DNA of 64,000 bases, from the NCBI GenBank assembly GCA_009829735.1, contig CM020620.1, positions 19,318,020 through 19,382,019 of the forward strand, written 5' to 3'. Of this stretch, positions 1 to 10,502 are shown piece by piece. The position numbers and the translations under genes were made by a program. This DNA is from Pyropia yezoensis (lineage: Eukaryota > Rhodophyta > Bangiophyceae > Bangiales > Bangiaceae). The notes under the pieces were generated by a model, which was not told where the DNA came from, made no database searches, and saw only the letters and a list, made by a program, of their open reading frames with translations. Numbering within the stretch: position 1 is the first letter of the stretch; each line of letters opens with the position of its first letter.

Positions 1-2063
1 ATTTCAGGCGCACTCTTTTTTTTGCGGTGTGAGCCCCGTGGATGGAGCGCGCTGTGTGCTTCTTCCTTTTTCTTCTTTGTAGGCTTCTACGCTTGCGTAG
101 ATAGTTGTGGTGGTAAGCGGGTCTGTGATGGTTCCGTTGTGGTGGCGCCGCTCTGGGCTCGTGCGGTCTGGGAGCTGAGTTGGTGCCTGTATGTGGGTGC
201 TGCATGTGTCCTGTGTGAATGGTCGCTTGGTGTACTTGTCTTTGCTCTGTGTTTTTCTTTTTTTCCTGTGGCCACTGATCTGTTCAGCGCGCACGCCCAG
301 TCAAGACTGCGAGATAGACGGGTGACTATTCCGCCTGGGCGGTCTTGGCCGCTACCCGCAGTGCGGTGGGAGCGTAGTCTACTATACTTGGCGGGTTGGG
401 ATCTGTGTGTGGGCCCCCGTCTTTGGCTGCGCCCACGCCGGCATACGCGTGCGTCTCCCCCTCACCGCCGATGGGGACGGGAAGGGGGGTGTGGCCACAC
501 AGCAAGGTCACAAGCACATCCACGAGAAACACGTCAATGCTGGACTGGGCGAGCAAATCCCCTAACGCCCCTGAAGAAAAACCCGTCACCCGACACACAC
601 AGAGAATAAGAAGCAGGAACCGAAACGCGCCACACACGCGCGGGACTCTACGCTGACAAAGGAAGGGTAGGGGGTAGCCGATGACCTAGACTACGCCGTC
701 GGTCCATTCCCACACTGCAACACCTCCGGCTCGTTACTCCGTGTTGGATGCGCTGAACAGTTGTGAAAAGAGAGGGCTGCCCCTGAACAGCAGAATTGGT
801 TCCAGTTTGATTGGACATTCAGGCAGTATATCCGTGGACGAGCACTTGCTCGGGAAATACAGGCGATGTCCACACTGACAGAGGCTAAGTGTATCTGCTA
901 TTCACGGGGAAACCGAGGCGTGAGAGAGAGGGATGAGCGCACGCTCTCGCTGCTCCCCTCACCAGTTTGTTGCGCTGGCGTGGTTTTCTCTCGTGCTGTC
1001 TTGAGGGGCACAGATACGTAGGCAAGCAAGCTATGTACAGTACTGCACAGTACGTACGAGAGAAAAAATCCCTGCTGGCGCTCCCCTCCATCCCGCGCGC
1101 CTCCGCAATCGCTCTGATCCCGCCTCCTCTATGCCTCTGCCCGCCGTCGCCCGCCTCCCCCCCCCTCCCCCCCCCCCGCCCTGCCGCCGGCCTGGCCGCC
1201 TCCGGCCTTGCCCGCCGTCGGTGGGGACGGCGCCTGGCGGAAGGCGCCTCGTCCGTTCTTTGCCTATGGCGGTGTGTGGCCTCCATCGAGCACTGTCCGC
1301 CCCACCATGGAGCCAAGGATGGGGCGGGGGCGTTGAGCGTCCTTGATGATGGGCGGAGGGGGGGGGTGGGGGGGGTGGGGGGGGTGGATGGTCACCATGC
1401 TAGCTCGCCCGCCCCCTTCCCCCGAAGGATCCCCCCCGTGTGACGCGGCATCTGTTGTGTGGAAAGGCCGCAGGGTGGCTGCGGCAGGGGAGCCGGGGGC
1501 GGCCGCTGCCGCCGCGGCCGCGACGCCCCCCTGGTCGCGGCGTGGGGAGGGGGGGCGCGGGGGATTGGCGGCGAACACCCAGCGGGCCGCCGCTGCCTGC
1601 GTGCCGCCGGCCTCTACCCCCGCGTGCCGGTGTGCCGCGGGCGCGGGCGCGGGCGCGGGCGCTGCCGCGGCCGCCCGCTGCGGCCGCCCCGGTGCCACGG
1701 GCCTACGTAGGCCCTACGCGTAGGGCCATGAGCGCCGCGGCGGGGCGAGCCGACGCACTGCGCCCCGCCTCCCCCGCCCCGCCCCCGCCGGCGGCGGCTA
1801 CTTGACCACCGCCTCCCCCGCCCCTGTTCTCCTCTGCCAGTGGAGGCAGCGGCAAGGGCGGCACCAGCACCAGCGGGGCAGCGCCAAAGAAGTGTCCCGC
1901 CTGACAGACTGCTTTCTGTGGCCGCCGTCCCTCCCAGCCTACCCCCACCGGTAACGTCTTGTTGCGGCTCGCCCCACCGTCCACCCCTCCCCCCCCTCCC
2001 CTCCCCTCCCCCAGCTTCTCCCCACCATCGTCGCTTCCTGGCATATTCCCCCGGTGACGCGCC
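1..2063. other. 5' flank, no supported gene
   Basis: Several short open frames exist on both strands but none shows a recognisable domain, and their composition follows the local base bias (T/G-rich before about 700, then C/G-rich with Ala/Pro/Gly runs). A GCGGGC-type simple repeat lies near 1637-1665 and a pair of overlapping palindromes at 1699-1727. The last few hundred bases are presumably the promoter of the gene that starts at 2064. Confidence 0.5.
1699..1727. repeat. Two overlapping perfect palindromes
   Basis: GGGCCTACGTAGGCCC (1699-1714) and GGCCCTACGCGTAGGGCC (1710-1727) are each perfectly self-complementary and share five bases. They lie about 340 bases upstream of the metallohydrolase start, so they may be a dimeric regulator site, but no function is shown by the sequence. 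Confidence 0.75.
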
Positions 2064-3341
2064 ATGGCCGCCCGTCTCGCACTACCAGTGACCGCAGCGG
2101 CGGTCGTTGCCGCCGCTGTCGCCGCGGCCACCGCCGCGGCCACTGTGGCGGGCGCAATGGCGCCGGCCGCGACGGCGGTGGTGGCGGCCACGGCAGCAGC
2201 GGTGCCCACCGAGGCGCCCACCGCTGGCTGCACGGCCGCTCTGGCCGCCTGCCTCGACGGCCTGGTCCCCGGCGGCACCTGCGCCACGCCCCTGCCCGTG
2301 CCGCCCGCGTCGGCGCCCCCGCCGCTGCGGTCCCCCCAAGGGTACAACCTGACCCCACTCCGACCCGGGGTCTACTCCTACTATGACGGCGCCTACTTCT
2401 CCCTCCTCCTCCGCGACGGCCCCGCGCTGGCGCTGGTGGACTTCCCCGACTCGGCGGGCTCCAACGTCCCCGACGGCAGCGGCACCCGCCTCACCGGCGC
2501 CATCACCGAGGTTCTTGGCGGCGACGTCCCCGCGCACGTTGCCTTTGTGTACAGCCACCCCCATTTCGACCACATTGGGGCTGCCTCCCGCGTTGCCGCG
2601 TGGCTCAACACGACCTACCCACACACACCCGTGACCATCTATGGCACTGCCGAAGTGACCGACCTGGTCGTGCAGTCTGCCTCCCGCCGGGCAGTGGCGC
2701 CGACGCTGGTGGTCGCGGCCCCGCGGACGGTGCTGGCGGTGGGCGCCCTGGAGGTGCAGCTGCTCATGGCGGGCGGTCACTCGGCGTCGGACCTGGCCGT
2801 CTACATCCCCCCGTCGTGCGGCGGGGGGGGGCGGGGCAACGGCACCTACAGCGGCGACGACGACAGCGACGGGCGTGCGCCGGGCATTCTCCACCACGTG
2901 GACGTGGTTTTCCCCGGCTGGTCGCCGTTTGCCAACCTGGCCATCACCACCGACGTTGCCGAGTTTGTAACTGTCCACGACACCCTCCTGGCGCTGGACT
3001 GGTCCATCTTTAGCGGCGGCCACCTGACCAAGCTGGGCACCCGGGGGGACGTGGCGGTGAGCAAGGCGTTTGTGACAGACCTCCTCGCCGCGGGGGCGGC
3101 GGGCGTGACGGGTGTCGGCCCGGACGCGTTCGGCGCGGCAGGCCTTGGGCAGGTGGCCAACGCGTCGTCGCCGGTAGCGGGCAACCTGTGGTACGCCTTC
3201 CTTGGCGTCGTCCGCCCGCTGCAGGTGGACGTGTGTGTCCGGCAGATGCTCGAGCGGTGGGGGTGCGCGCTGGGCGGCCTCGACCTGACCGTTCGCTCCG
3301 CGTGCTTCACCACCGCCACCCACGCGGTGCTGGCAGGGTAG
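2064..3341 (+). CDS. Secreted metallo-beta-lactamase-fold hydrolase
   Basis: A 425-residue protein with a metallo-beta-lactamase fold. Metal ligands are visible in order: the HxHxDH signature at H165, H167, D169 and H170 (SHPHFDHIG), a third His at H239 in GGHSASD, a bridging Asp at D280 in VDVVFPGW, and a C-terminal His at H320 in SGGHLTK. These are the usual binuclear zinc ligands of the superfamily. Residues 1 to about 55 are a long Ala/Val hydrophobic stretch that reads as a signal peptide or membrane anchor, so the enzyme probably acts outside the cytosol. The substrate cannot be deduced; superfamily members include hydrolases of lactams, lactones, thioesters and phosphoesters. The ATG at 2064 is the only start giving the N-terminal signal, and no intron is needed. 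A 465-residue open frame on the opposite strand is a GC-rich shadow. Confidence 0.85.
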   Translation: MAARLALPVTAAAVVAAAVAAATAAATVAGAMAPAATAVVAATAAAVPTEAPTAGCTAALAACLDGLVPGGTCATPLPVPPASAPPPLRSPQGYNLTPLRPGVYSYYDGAYFSLLLRDGPALALVDFPDSAGSNVPDGSGTRLTGAITEVLGGDVPAHVAFVYSHPHFDHIGAASRVAAWLNTTYPHTPVTIYGTAEVTDLVVQSASRRAVAPTLVVAAPRTVLAVGALEVQLLMAGGHSASDLAVYIPPSCGGGGRGNGTYSGDDDSDGRAPGILHHVDVVFPGWSPFANLAITTDVAEFVTVHDTLLALDWSIFSGGHLTKLGTRGDVAVSKAFVTDLLAAGAAGVTGVGPDAFGAAGLGQVANASSPVAGNLWYAFLGVVRPLQVDVCVRQMLERWGCALGGLDLTVRSACFTTATHAVLAG

Positions 3342-4626
3342 GGGGGGGGGGGGGAAGGCGCGCAGTGAGACGGACGGATGCGAGTAGGTAGGTGGCCAAC
3401 AGGGGTTGGCACAGACGCGCCTGACGCACACCTGGTGGCGGCTGGCGCACCAGGGGGGGTGGAGCGGGGAGCCTCCCACCCGCCGCTGGTAGCTTGAGAA
3501 AGCGGCGAGTATGTACAGTACGCTTACATCATCCCATCTAGGTCACAGCCCACCGCCCGTCTCCCGTCCCCGCACTGGACTGGCGTCGGGTGGGGCGACC
3601 GCAACGGTAGGGGGACACCCCATCAGACGACGGCCACAGCCCACGGGCAGGGCGGCGACAACGTGCGGCGCTGCCGCAGTGGCACACGGCGTTACCGCGG
3701 GGCCGGCCGCCATCACGCGACCGGCCCGCCAGGCAGCGCAGAGGGCCAGCGAGTGCGGCCGGTGCGACGCCCGCGTCCACCAGCGACCGCCGCAGCGTGG
3801 CAGCCGCGCCACGGCGACCGCCGCCGCTAGCGAGGGCCGCCGCCTTTCACGGCCGTGGGCGGCCGACCGTCCCGTCTCCCGGCTTCACCGCACACAGGTT
3901 GGCAGCCGCAGTAACGCCGCCCGCAGTGCCGTGCGCGGGCGGCGGAGCGGCACAGCTCGCCATCACAGCCGCCCCCCCTCGGCTGCCGGCGGTGTCCTGC
4001 CCATCGTGTGGGCAGGTGGGGGGGGACGTCGCCGCCACGCCCCGCAGCAGCCGCCGCCCGGCCACAGCTCGCGGCAGCACGCAACCACCGTCGCGGTGGC
4101 CGCAGCCACGCCCGCACCGCCAAACAGCCACACTCACCACGGCTGCCGGCAAACGGCGCCGCCCGCGTGAGCGGTGCGGGGGCGCGTCGCGACCGGGCCG
4201 CTACGCCATCACCGCCGCCGCCCCACCGGAGGGAGACAGGGTGGCGGCCTCGGCCGCTGCCGCCACCGCCGCCGCCGCTGCCGTCGCCGCGGCCGCCGCC
4301 GACGTCTCCACCACCACCAGCACCTCGGCGTCGCCACCAGCCCCCAGCCGCACCTCTGTGCGCGGACTGAACCCGTCCCGCGGGTGGGACACAGGCACGC
4401 ACTCTATCCCTCGTCGTGCAGGGGCCACCTGGCGCGGGCCCTGCTCAGCTCCCGCTGAGCATCGACAAAGGGGGTGAGGGGTGGACGACGAAGAAGAGAA
4501 ATGCATAGCCCGGAAACCCAATGATGACAGAGCGCGACGTGCCATCCAGACGCGGCGGTCCTCTCCTCCCCGTTCCTTCCCGTCCCCCCCTGACCCCCCC
4601 CGCCCCTCCTCTCCGTCGCGGCCGCT
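3342..4626. other. Intergenic, GC-rich open frames without a recognised gene
   Basis: Several frames are open on both strands and code for Ala/Arg/Gly-rich, low-complexity peptides. On the minus strand one frame has broken open blocks between 4545 and 3538, interrupted at 4201 and 3847, with a segment near 4300-4440 that resembles ordinary protein. I cannot assign it to a family, so no gene is called. Confidence 0.4.
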
Positions 4627-5505
4627 TCACACGGGCGTCCCTTCCCCAAACGCCTCTTCCGCGGCCGCCGCCCATGTGTCGTAGAGAGCTGGGCTATAGA
4701 GATTGTACCACACCTCGTCCAGCCCCCCGCCCGCCCCGCCCCCCGCCAGACACCCTCCCTCCGCAGCCTCCTCTGCTAGCACCTGCATGTTGATGCTCGC
4801 CGCCGCGGGCGGCGGGTAGCGGTACACCCCGCAGCTGAGCGCCGGGAAGGCGACGGAGCGGATGGACGGCTCCGCCGCCGCCAGCTGCAGCGACCGCCGC
4901 ACCGCCGACGCCAGCAGCGACGCCGACGCGGCGGCGCCCGCATAAATGGGCCCGACGGCGCCAATCACGTACGCCGCCCCGAGGCGGCCTGTACCCCCCG
5001 GCAGCAGCACCGCGTCACCCGTGCGGACGCGGACACCGGGTGCGAGCAGCGGCAACGCCCGGCAGGCGGCGAGCAACGCCGGCCCCGCCGCCGCGTGGAT
5101 GGCACCGTCGACACCCCTGCCGCCCAGCATGTGCTCATTCGCCGCGTTGACCACCGCGTCGGTGGGGGCGGTGGTGAGGTCGCCCAGCGCCAGGCGGAGG
5201 GTGGTGGTGGCCGCACCGGGCAGCGCGTACCGCCGGCCCGGACGGTCGCCGGGGGAAGGCGGGGGGGGGTCCCGCCGCCACATGGCGGCGGAGGAGGTGA
5301 CGGTCGTGGCTTCACGGCTGTCCGGGGGGGGCTGCCGACGCCACCCGCCCGGTGCGACGCGGGAGTGGGGGCGGGGGCGAGAGGGAGCGGCGAGGGGCCG
5401 GCCACAGCACCGGCGAACGCCCGAGACCAAGAGGCAAGCCCTGCGAACGAGGCACGTGGAGTAGGAGCCGCCGACAAACAAGAGCGACGGGGGAGGACGG
5501 GGCAT
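4627..5505 (-). CDS. Macro-domain ADP-ribose-binding protein
   Basis: The C-terminal 190 residues are a clear macro domain: LALGDLTTAPTDAVVNAANE carries the conserved Asp and NAAN of the ADP-ribose pocket, followed by GGRGVDGAIHAAAG, the diphosphate-binding loop, and late SVAFPALSCGVYRYP, the second loop. This pattern fits the MacroD type, enzymes that remove O-acetyl from O-acetyl-ADP-ribose or mono-ADP-ribose from proteins. The open frame continues upstream to 6168, but that part lies over a relic gene on the other strand. The ATG at 5505 gives 292 residues with an Arg/Ser/Cys-rich N-terminus that could be an organelle transit peptide; an alternative ATG at 5283 gives 218 residues, nearly the bare domain. 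Which start is used is not decided by the sequence. Confidence 0.8.
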   Translation of the reverse strand: MPRPPPSLLFVGGSYSTCLVRRACLLVSGVRRCCGRPLAAPSRPRPHSRVAPGGWRRQPPPDSREATTVTSSAAMWRRDPPPPSPGDRPGRRYALPGAATTTLRLALGDLTTAPTDAVVNAANEHMLGGRGVDGAIHAAAGPALLAACRALPLLAPGVRVRTGDAVLLPGGTGRLGAAYVIGAVGPIYAGAAASASLLASAVRRSLQLAAAEPSIRSVAFPALSCGVYRYPPPAAASINMQVLAEEAAEGGCLAGGGAGGGLDEVWYNLYSPALYDTWAAAAEEAFGEGTPV

Positions 5506-5698
5506 GGTCGATTGGGCGAGGGGGGGGGAGGGGCGAGGGGGGGGGGAGGGGCGAGGGCGGGGCAGGAGGGCCGACAGGAAGGGCGAGACGGGTACGGCGT
5601 GGGCACGCGAAGGGATCGAGTCCAGCGTGCTGGTTGCCCAGCCAACTGTGGGATCACGAGGAATACAGTACGACAGGGGCGCGGGTACGAGCTTACAG

Positions 5699-6358
5699 TC
5701 GCCCGTCATTCTGACAGTCTTGTCCGAACGTCCGCTCGTCTTCGGGACCCCGTGGCTGGCTGGGCAAACGTTCATGGGCAAGGTCTGCATCCAGGCTGGC
5801 GGTGGCGTGGACCGGGTGTCGACTGAGTACAGCTGCGTTGAGTCGACGGTCAATGGCGCTGCGCTGGTCGCCGACAAGGAGACGGCGACGCCGTCGGGCG
5901 CGCGGCTGCTGCTGACGCGCGGGGAGAACGCGGCGGTCGAGTTTGAGGATGCGACGTACCGGCTCAAGGTGTTGTCGCCGATGGCCGACACGTTGTGGAA
6001 GGGGGGTGCGGAGGACACTTTCCACCTGGACATTGCTGCTGAGCTGCTTGGCTGCCCGACCGACCCCCACGGGGTGCTGGGCCAGTCTGCCCGCCACCTC
6101 ACGTCGGCCGCCGTCTCGCGGTCGGCGGCGGACGAGGACGCGGCGGTGTCGGCCAGCGACTTTGCCATTGAGGGCGTCGACGCCGACTAGCGGGTGTCAG
6201 GGCTGTTTGAGGCGGACTGTGCGTCGAGCGGCTTTGTCGCCCGCTCAGCGCGGGAGATTGCGGCCCTCCGCATGGCGGCGGCGCGCGGCGGCCGCAAGCT
6301 GCTGTCGGTGGTGGAACACGGCCGCATGGCGATTGCCACCGCCGGGGTACACATGTAG
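5699..6358 (+). pseudogene. Root-cap-domain (late-embryogenesis-like) relic with in-frame TAG
   Basis: The frame encodes a region resembling the plant 'root cap' domain: a Cys/Gly-rich N-terminal half, then FHLDIAAELLGC and HGVLGQ, the motif that precedes the C-terminal part of that domain. At 6188-6190 the frame meets TAG, yet the same frame continues with RVSGLFEADCASSGF, which matches the end of the domain (a Leu-Phe-x-x-Asp-Cys pattern), to a final TAG at 6356-6358. In the family the position of the internal stop is often aromatic, so a TAC-to-TAG change is likely. No in-frame ATG lies close to the conserved start, so the 5' end is also missing or in another exon. Family assignment is from remembered motifs, not alignment. 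Confidence 0.55.
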
Positions 6359-6503
6359 AGCGTCAACGGTGTGTGCGGGGCGAGAGGGATGGGGGGGGGG
6401 GGGGGAAGAGACTGGCCCGGCTGATGGCCACCAGCAAAGAATCCTCGTCGAAGAGGGGGGGGGGGATTGGGGCGGGGGGGCGCCCGCCTGTGGTGCCCAC
6501 CCG

Positions 6504-8911
6504 GGCCTGGCGAGCCTGTGCGTCACCCGCAACAGTGCGCACCGGGGGAACATCCCGCACGACCTCAAGCAGCAGATCAAGAACACGCTGCAGTACAAGC
6601 TGCATCGCTGTGCGAGGCCAGAGGACATGGTCACCTGCGAGCGGCTGCTGGAGCAGGTGACCGCGCCGGGGACTGCTACATCGGCTCGTTTGTGGCCCAG
6701 CTCCGCACCTTTCGAGACGAGCTCCGCGAGTTTTTCAACGCCACCGCCCTCGACCACCGCGTACAGGCGCTGGCCAACCGGGGCAGCGCCACTCCCGGGC
6801 GCCTGATGGGGCTCACGCACGGGTGGGCGCCCGCGGGGGAGCAGCTCGCCACCCTCAGCACCCTCCGCGCCGAACTGCACGCCGCGCCCGCCGCTGCAGT
6901 TGCTGCCGACGCGCAGGCCGCGCACCTGACTGACGTGGATCTGGAAAAGTTCACGGTGACGCTGCTGGCCGCGGTCACCGGCGACATGGAGGGCGCCCTG
7001 GACTGGGCGGCCGCGCTGGGCGCGATTGCCGCCGTGGCCACCTGTCTCGCGCTGTCTCGCGTCACATCGCCTGTGGCCGAGGCGACGGCGGTTGCGGCGG
7101 AGCTTGGTGCCCTGGCGGAGCTCGCCCGCGGTAGCGGCGGCCGTGGCGGCGGAACCCCCCCGCCGTTGCTGCGCGTGCGGGCGGCGGTGGAGCGGGCGGT
7201 GCGGCTCGTCGAAGCCCTCTGTGGCGGCGTTGCCGCCGTCTATGCCGACTGCGTCAGCCCGCTGGCGGCGGCGCTTGGCGTGTCGGGCCCCACCGCGACA
7301 GATTTTGCGAAGGCAGAGGTCCGCACGGACGCGGCGTTCCACATGGCCCGCGTCGCGTCGGTAGTGGGGCGGTCCGTCCGTGCCGCACTGGGCCCCCCCC
7401 CGTGGGACGCTATCTGCCCGGTCACCGCCACGGGGGTGCTGGTTGCGGCCGACACGATTGGACAAGTGGTCCGCCCCGCTGGCGAAGCGCCCGTTGTGGC
7501 GGTGGTCGTCCGCTCGTCGGGGGAGGAGGACGTGCCTGGGTGGATGCTGGGCGTCGTCCTCGGCCATGACCTGCCCCACCTCAGCCACCTGGGCGTGCGT
7601 GCGCGGCAGGCGGGCGTTGTGTTTGTGTGCGCCCACGAACCGGCCGCGTGTGGCGCGTTTGTTGTGGGGGACGGACCCGTGGTGGGGCTCGCCGGCACCC
7701 ACGTGTTGCTCGCCGTCGACACGGGGGCAGGGCGGGTGGAGCTGGCGCCCGTCCCAGCGGGGGCGGCCGGCCCAGACGGCACTGACGTGCTGTCGGCCGC
7801 TGCCGCCGCTGCGGCGGCGGTGCTGGTGGAGATTGGGGTGGTGGGCGCGTCGGTGAAGACGGTGATGGCAATCGTGGACGTGAAGCCCGCGATAGGGGGC
7901 GCCAAGGCCGCCGCGGCTGGGACGCTGGAGCGCCTTGCCGCCGACGGCGGCGGCTTTACCACCCCCATGTCGGTGATGGTGCCGTATGGGGTCTACCTCG
8001 TGGCCGTCGATTCGGCCGCGTCGGCGGCGGCGTCGTCGTCGTCGCCATCGCTGCGCAAGCTGGCCGCCGCGTACGATGCGGCAGAGGCTGGCGCGGACGC
8101 CGCTGCCGCCAGTGCGGCCACCCGGTCCTGGATTGAAACGCCGACGACCGTGCCGCCGGCGGTGGTGGTGGCGCTCATCGCGGCCTTCCTCGCCGGCACC
8201 CCGCTGATGGTGCGGTCGAGTGCCAAGTGCGAGGACCTGACGGCCATGAGCGGCGCCGGCCTGAACGACTATCTCGCGGCGGTCCCCGCCGGCTCGGCCG
8301 ATGCGGTTGCGATCGCCGTGCGGCGGGTGTGGGGCAGCCTGTGGTGCGACCGTGCCTTGTCGTTGCGGGCGACGACGGGGGTGGCGCACGGCGCGGCGGC
8401 CATGGCGGTTCTGGTGCAGGCCTTGGTGCCCGCGGACGTGTCGGTTTTCGCCCCTTTCTGCAACCCGCTCGCGGCGGCTGGCGTCGGCAGGTGCGGACGC
8501 GCCCGCCGAGGCGTACCTCGAGCTGGCCGTTGCATAGACGAGACACTCGCGTCGGCCGCCTCCCGAGGTACCCCCTACCGGGCGGCCGTTGCGCGCGACG
8601 GCACCGTCACCGAGGCGGCGGCGGCGAGCTACTCGGTTGCCCTCCGGCCATCGTCGTCGTCGTCAGAGACTGCTTCCGAGGGTGGCGACGACAGCGGCGG
8701 CGGCGACGGCCTCGTGCCGACCGTGATCGACCACTCAACGGTGCCCCTGACGACCGACGCGGCGTACCGGGTGGGCGGGTTCGGGCGGGTGGCGCGGGTG
8801 GTGGCGGGCCTCGAGGCAGGGCTCGGGGGACCGTAGGACACAGAGGGCGTCCTTGATGCCAACGGCAAGCTGCACGTGGTGCAGACGCGGCCCGTGGTGG
8901 CCGCGGTGAGG
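6504..8911 (+). pseudogene. Phosphoglucan, water dikinase (PWD/GWD3-type) relic
   Basis: Homology to the starch-phosphorylating dikinases is plain: VTRNSAHRGNIP at the left end, the phosphohistidine motif LPHLSHLGVRAR with the catalytic His codon at 7586-7588, the ATP-grasp motif VRSSAKCEDLTAMSGAG near 8212-8262, and the C-terminal VQTRP. PWD adds phosphate to C3 of glucosyl units in pre-phosphorylated starch. The gene is broken: a single-base frameshift near 6672, a displaced frame between about 8480 and 8535 (two compensating indels), and TAG at 8834-8836 where the family usually has Gln (CAG to TAG fits). The N-terminal third, including any starch-binding domain, is absent; a G-rich stretch takes its place. 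Two open frames of 714 and 465 residues on the minus strand here and upstream are shadows. Confidence 0.8.
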
Positions 8912-9043
8912 GCCACCGCCCCTGCCCTGCTCGGCTGGGCAGGAAACGGCGGCGTCCTGGCCCACTGCCGGCGGCACCACCGCCGCCCCCCCCACCGTCG
9001 CGCCGCCGCGGCTGTCGCCAATGGCAGCGGCCGACGCGGCGGC

Positions 9044-9074
<31 letters not shown>

Positions 9075-9929
9075 GGCCCGGCGGTCGACGCGTGACGGGC
9101 AATCGTCCTTGGGTGGCTCACGTCCCCCCTCGCCCCTGCCTTCCGGCCGCCGCCGCCGCCGCCGCCCTTCCGCGCGATGGCCCTACGCGCCACGGCAGCG
9201 GTAGCGGCGGCGCCATCGCCGCGGCCGTCGCCGCTGCTGCCGCTGCTACTATGGTTAAAGCTGTCGCCCGCCGCGGCGGCGACGTGTTGCAAATTCTAGG
9301 TGGTAAGCCGCGCCGCAGTCCTTGCGTGTGCTGTCTCCCGTCACTCCCTCGCAGTGCTAGTGTGGAAGGTGTCGCTCCAAAAGTACCCGCCTCCTTCTCC
9401 CTCTCGCCCCCGAGGCTAGGTCCCCGCGGTGGGCCTGCATAAATACTGCACTCCTCCCCCTCAGGCGGCGCCCGCCATCCGGCAGGCGTGGCCTCACTGC
9501 CTCTGCGCTTCCCCACGCTTCCCACCACGCTGGGGGGGAGCCTTGAGGGGCACGCCGTCGGCGCGTGCAACCCCTCGACGGCTGCAGCCATACCCCCGCT
9601 GTGCTGCCAGACTTCCCATCCTCTCATCCTGCGTCTTTCCGCGCGGAACTGTGGTCCTGGGGGGTGCAGGTATAGGCGCTGTCCCCAGACGTCCTCGCTG
9701 CGTTATCCCCGGCACCCAGCCGTGTTGACCGAGACAGTGAAAGAGTGAAAAAGCTGAGCATGGGGAACGAAAGCATATGTGTTTGAAGACAACAGAACAA
9801 AACAAAGCAGTGAGATGAAGTATTTAGAAAAACGAAACAAACAACAATACCCAGAAAAGGCTATGAGGAAAACTGCTGTGCGTCCTTGATGAAGCCGCGC
9901 ACAGACTCTCTCATCCCCTCCTTGCTGCT
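8912..9929. other. Intergenic
   Basis: Ala/Gly-coding low-complexity sequence continues to about 9300 in the frame of the dikinase relic. From about 9735 the sequence is A-rich. No gene is supported. Confidence 0.45.
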
Positions 9930-10502
9930 TCAGTTGCCAAGCAAGAGGTCAGCCATCAGCTTGGGGCGCTCGCACCTCAAGACGACACGACCATCGATCA
10001 CGTGCTTCGTGGCGCCATCGTGCACGACGGCAGCGAAGTCATTGCGCGTGGCAAGTGGGTGGGCACCCACCGCGTAATCTACCAACTTGTCCTTCAGCGC
10101 GTCACAGTCCCAGTCAAGAATCCCAGCAAAAAAATCCCGCCCGTAACGCGGGCTGGTCGTCACCGACAGCGCCTGCGACGCGGTCACAAGCCGACCTGGA
10201 GGGATATGGTGGGAAGGGGCCGTCGGGCGCTCCGCTGGGTGCACCGGTTGGTCCGCGGGCTCTACGGTGGATCCGTCGGAGGAAAGGCCGGGTACGACTG
10301 CAGCACCACAGCGCCCCGCACTCGACCATCCGACCTCAGCCTGGACCGGGCGCGCACCAGGGCGCTGTGCAGGCTGCTTGCGCAACCGCTCAGACACCAC
10401 AGCGCCGCCGTGGTCTATCGAGGCGTCGACAAGCACATCTGTGGGCTTGGTCCACTTGTCGTCCCCCGCATCATGCTCTTCGTCCACGCCCCAGAGGACC
10501 AT
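9930..10502 (-). CDS. Unidentified short protein
   Basis: A 190-residue open frame starting at an ATG (10502). The C-terminal third, with segments such as YGRDFFAGILDWDC and DALKDKLVDYAVGAHPL and a final KLMADLLLGN, has balanced amphipathic composition unlike the low-complexity frames nearby. The N-terminal half is less convincing, and the plus strand is also open over 10002-10550. No family is recognised. It could be a small host gene, a terminal exon, or a fragment of a transposon gene, since a Harbinger element begins within 600 bases. Confidence 0.35.
   Translation of the reverse strand: MVLWGVDEEHDAGDDKWTKPTDVLVDASIDHGGAVVSERLRKQPAQRPGARPVQAEVGWSSAGRCGAAVVPGLSSDGSTVEPADQPVHPAERPTAPSHHIPPGRLVTASQALSVTTSPRYGRDFFAGILDWDCDALKDKLVDYAVGAHPLATRNDFAAVVHDGATKHVIDGRVVLRCERPKLMADLLLGN

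Noticed and set aside
22-609. 195-codon Cys/Trp-rich frame
   Set aside because: T/G-rich composition explains it, and no domain or start context supports it.
2082-3479. 465-codon minus-strand frame
   Set aside because: Shadow of the metallohydrolase gene, which has all metal ligands on the plus strand.
5506-6168. Upstream extension of the macro-domain frame to 513 residues
   Set aside because: The extension overlaps the root-cap-type relic on the other strand and has no conserved content, so a start at 5505 or 5283 is preferred.
6245-8389. 714-codon minus-strand frame
   Set aside because: Shadow of the dikinase relic; composition His/Arg/Gly-rich with no domain.
6504-8911. Stop-codon readthrough as explanation for the dikinase gene
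   Set aside because: The same gene also has frameshifts and lacks its N-terminal part, so decay or assembly error explains it better.
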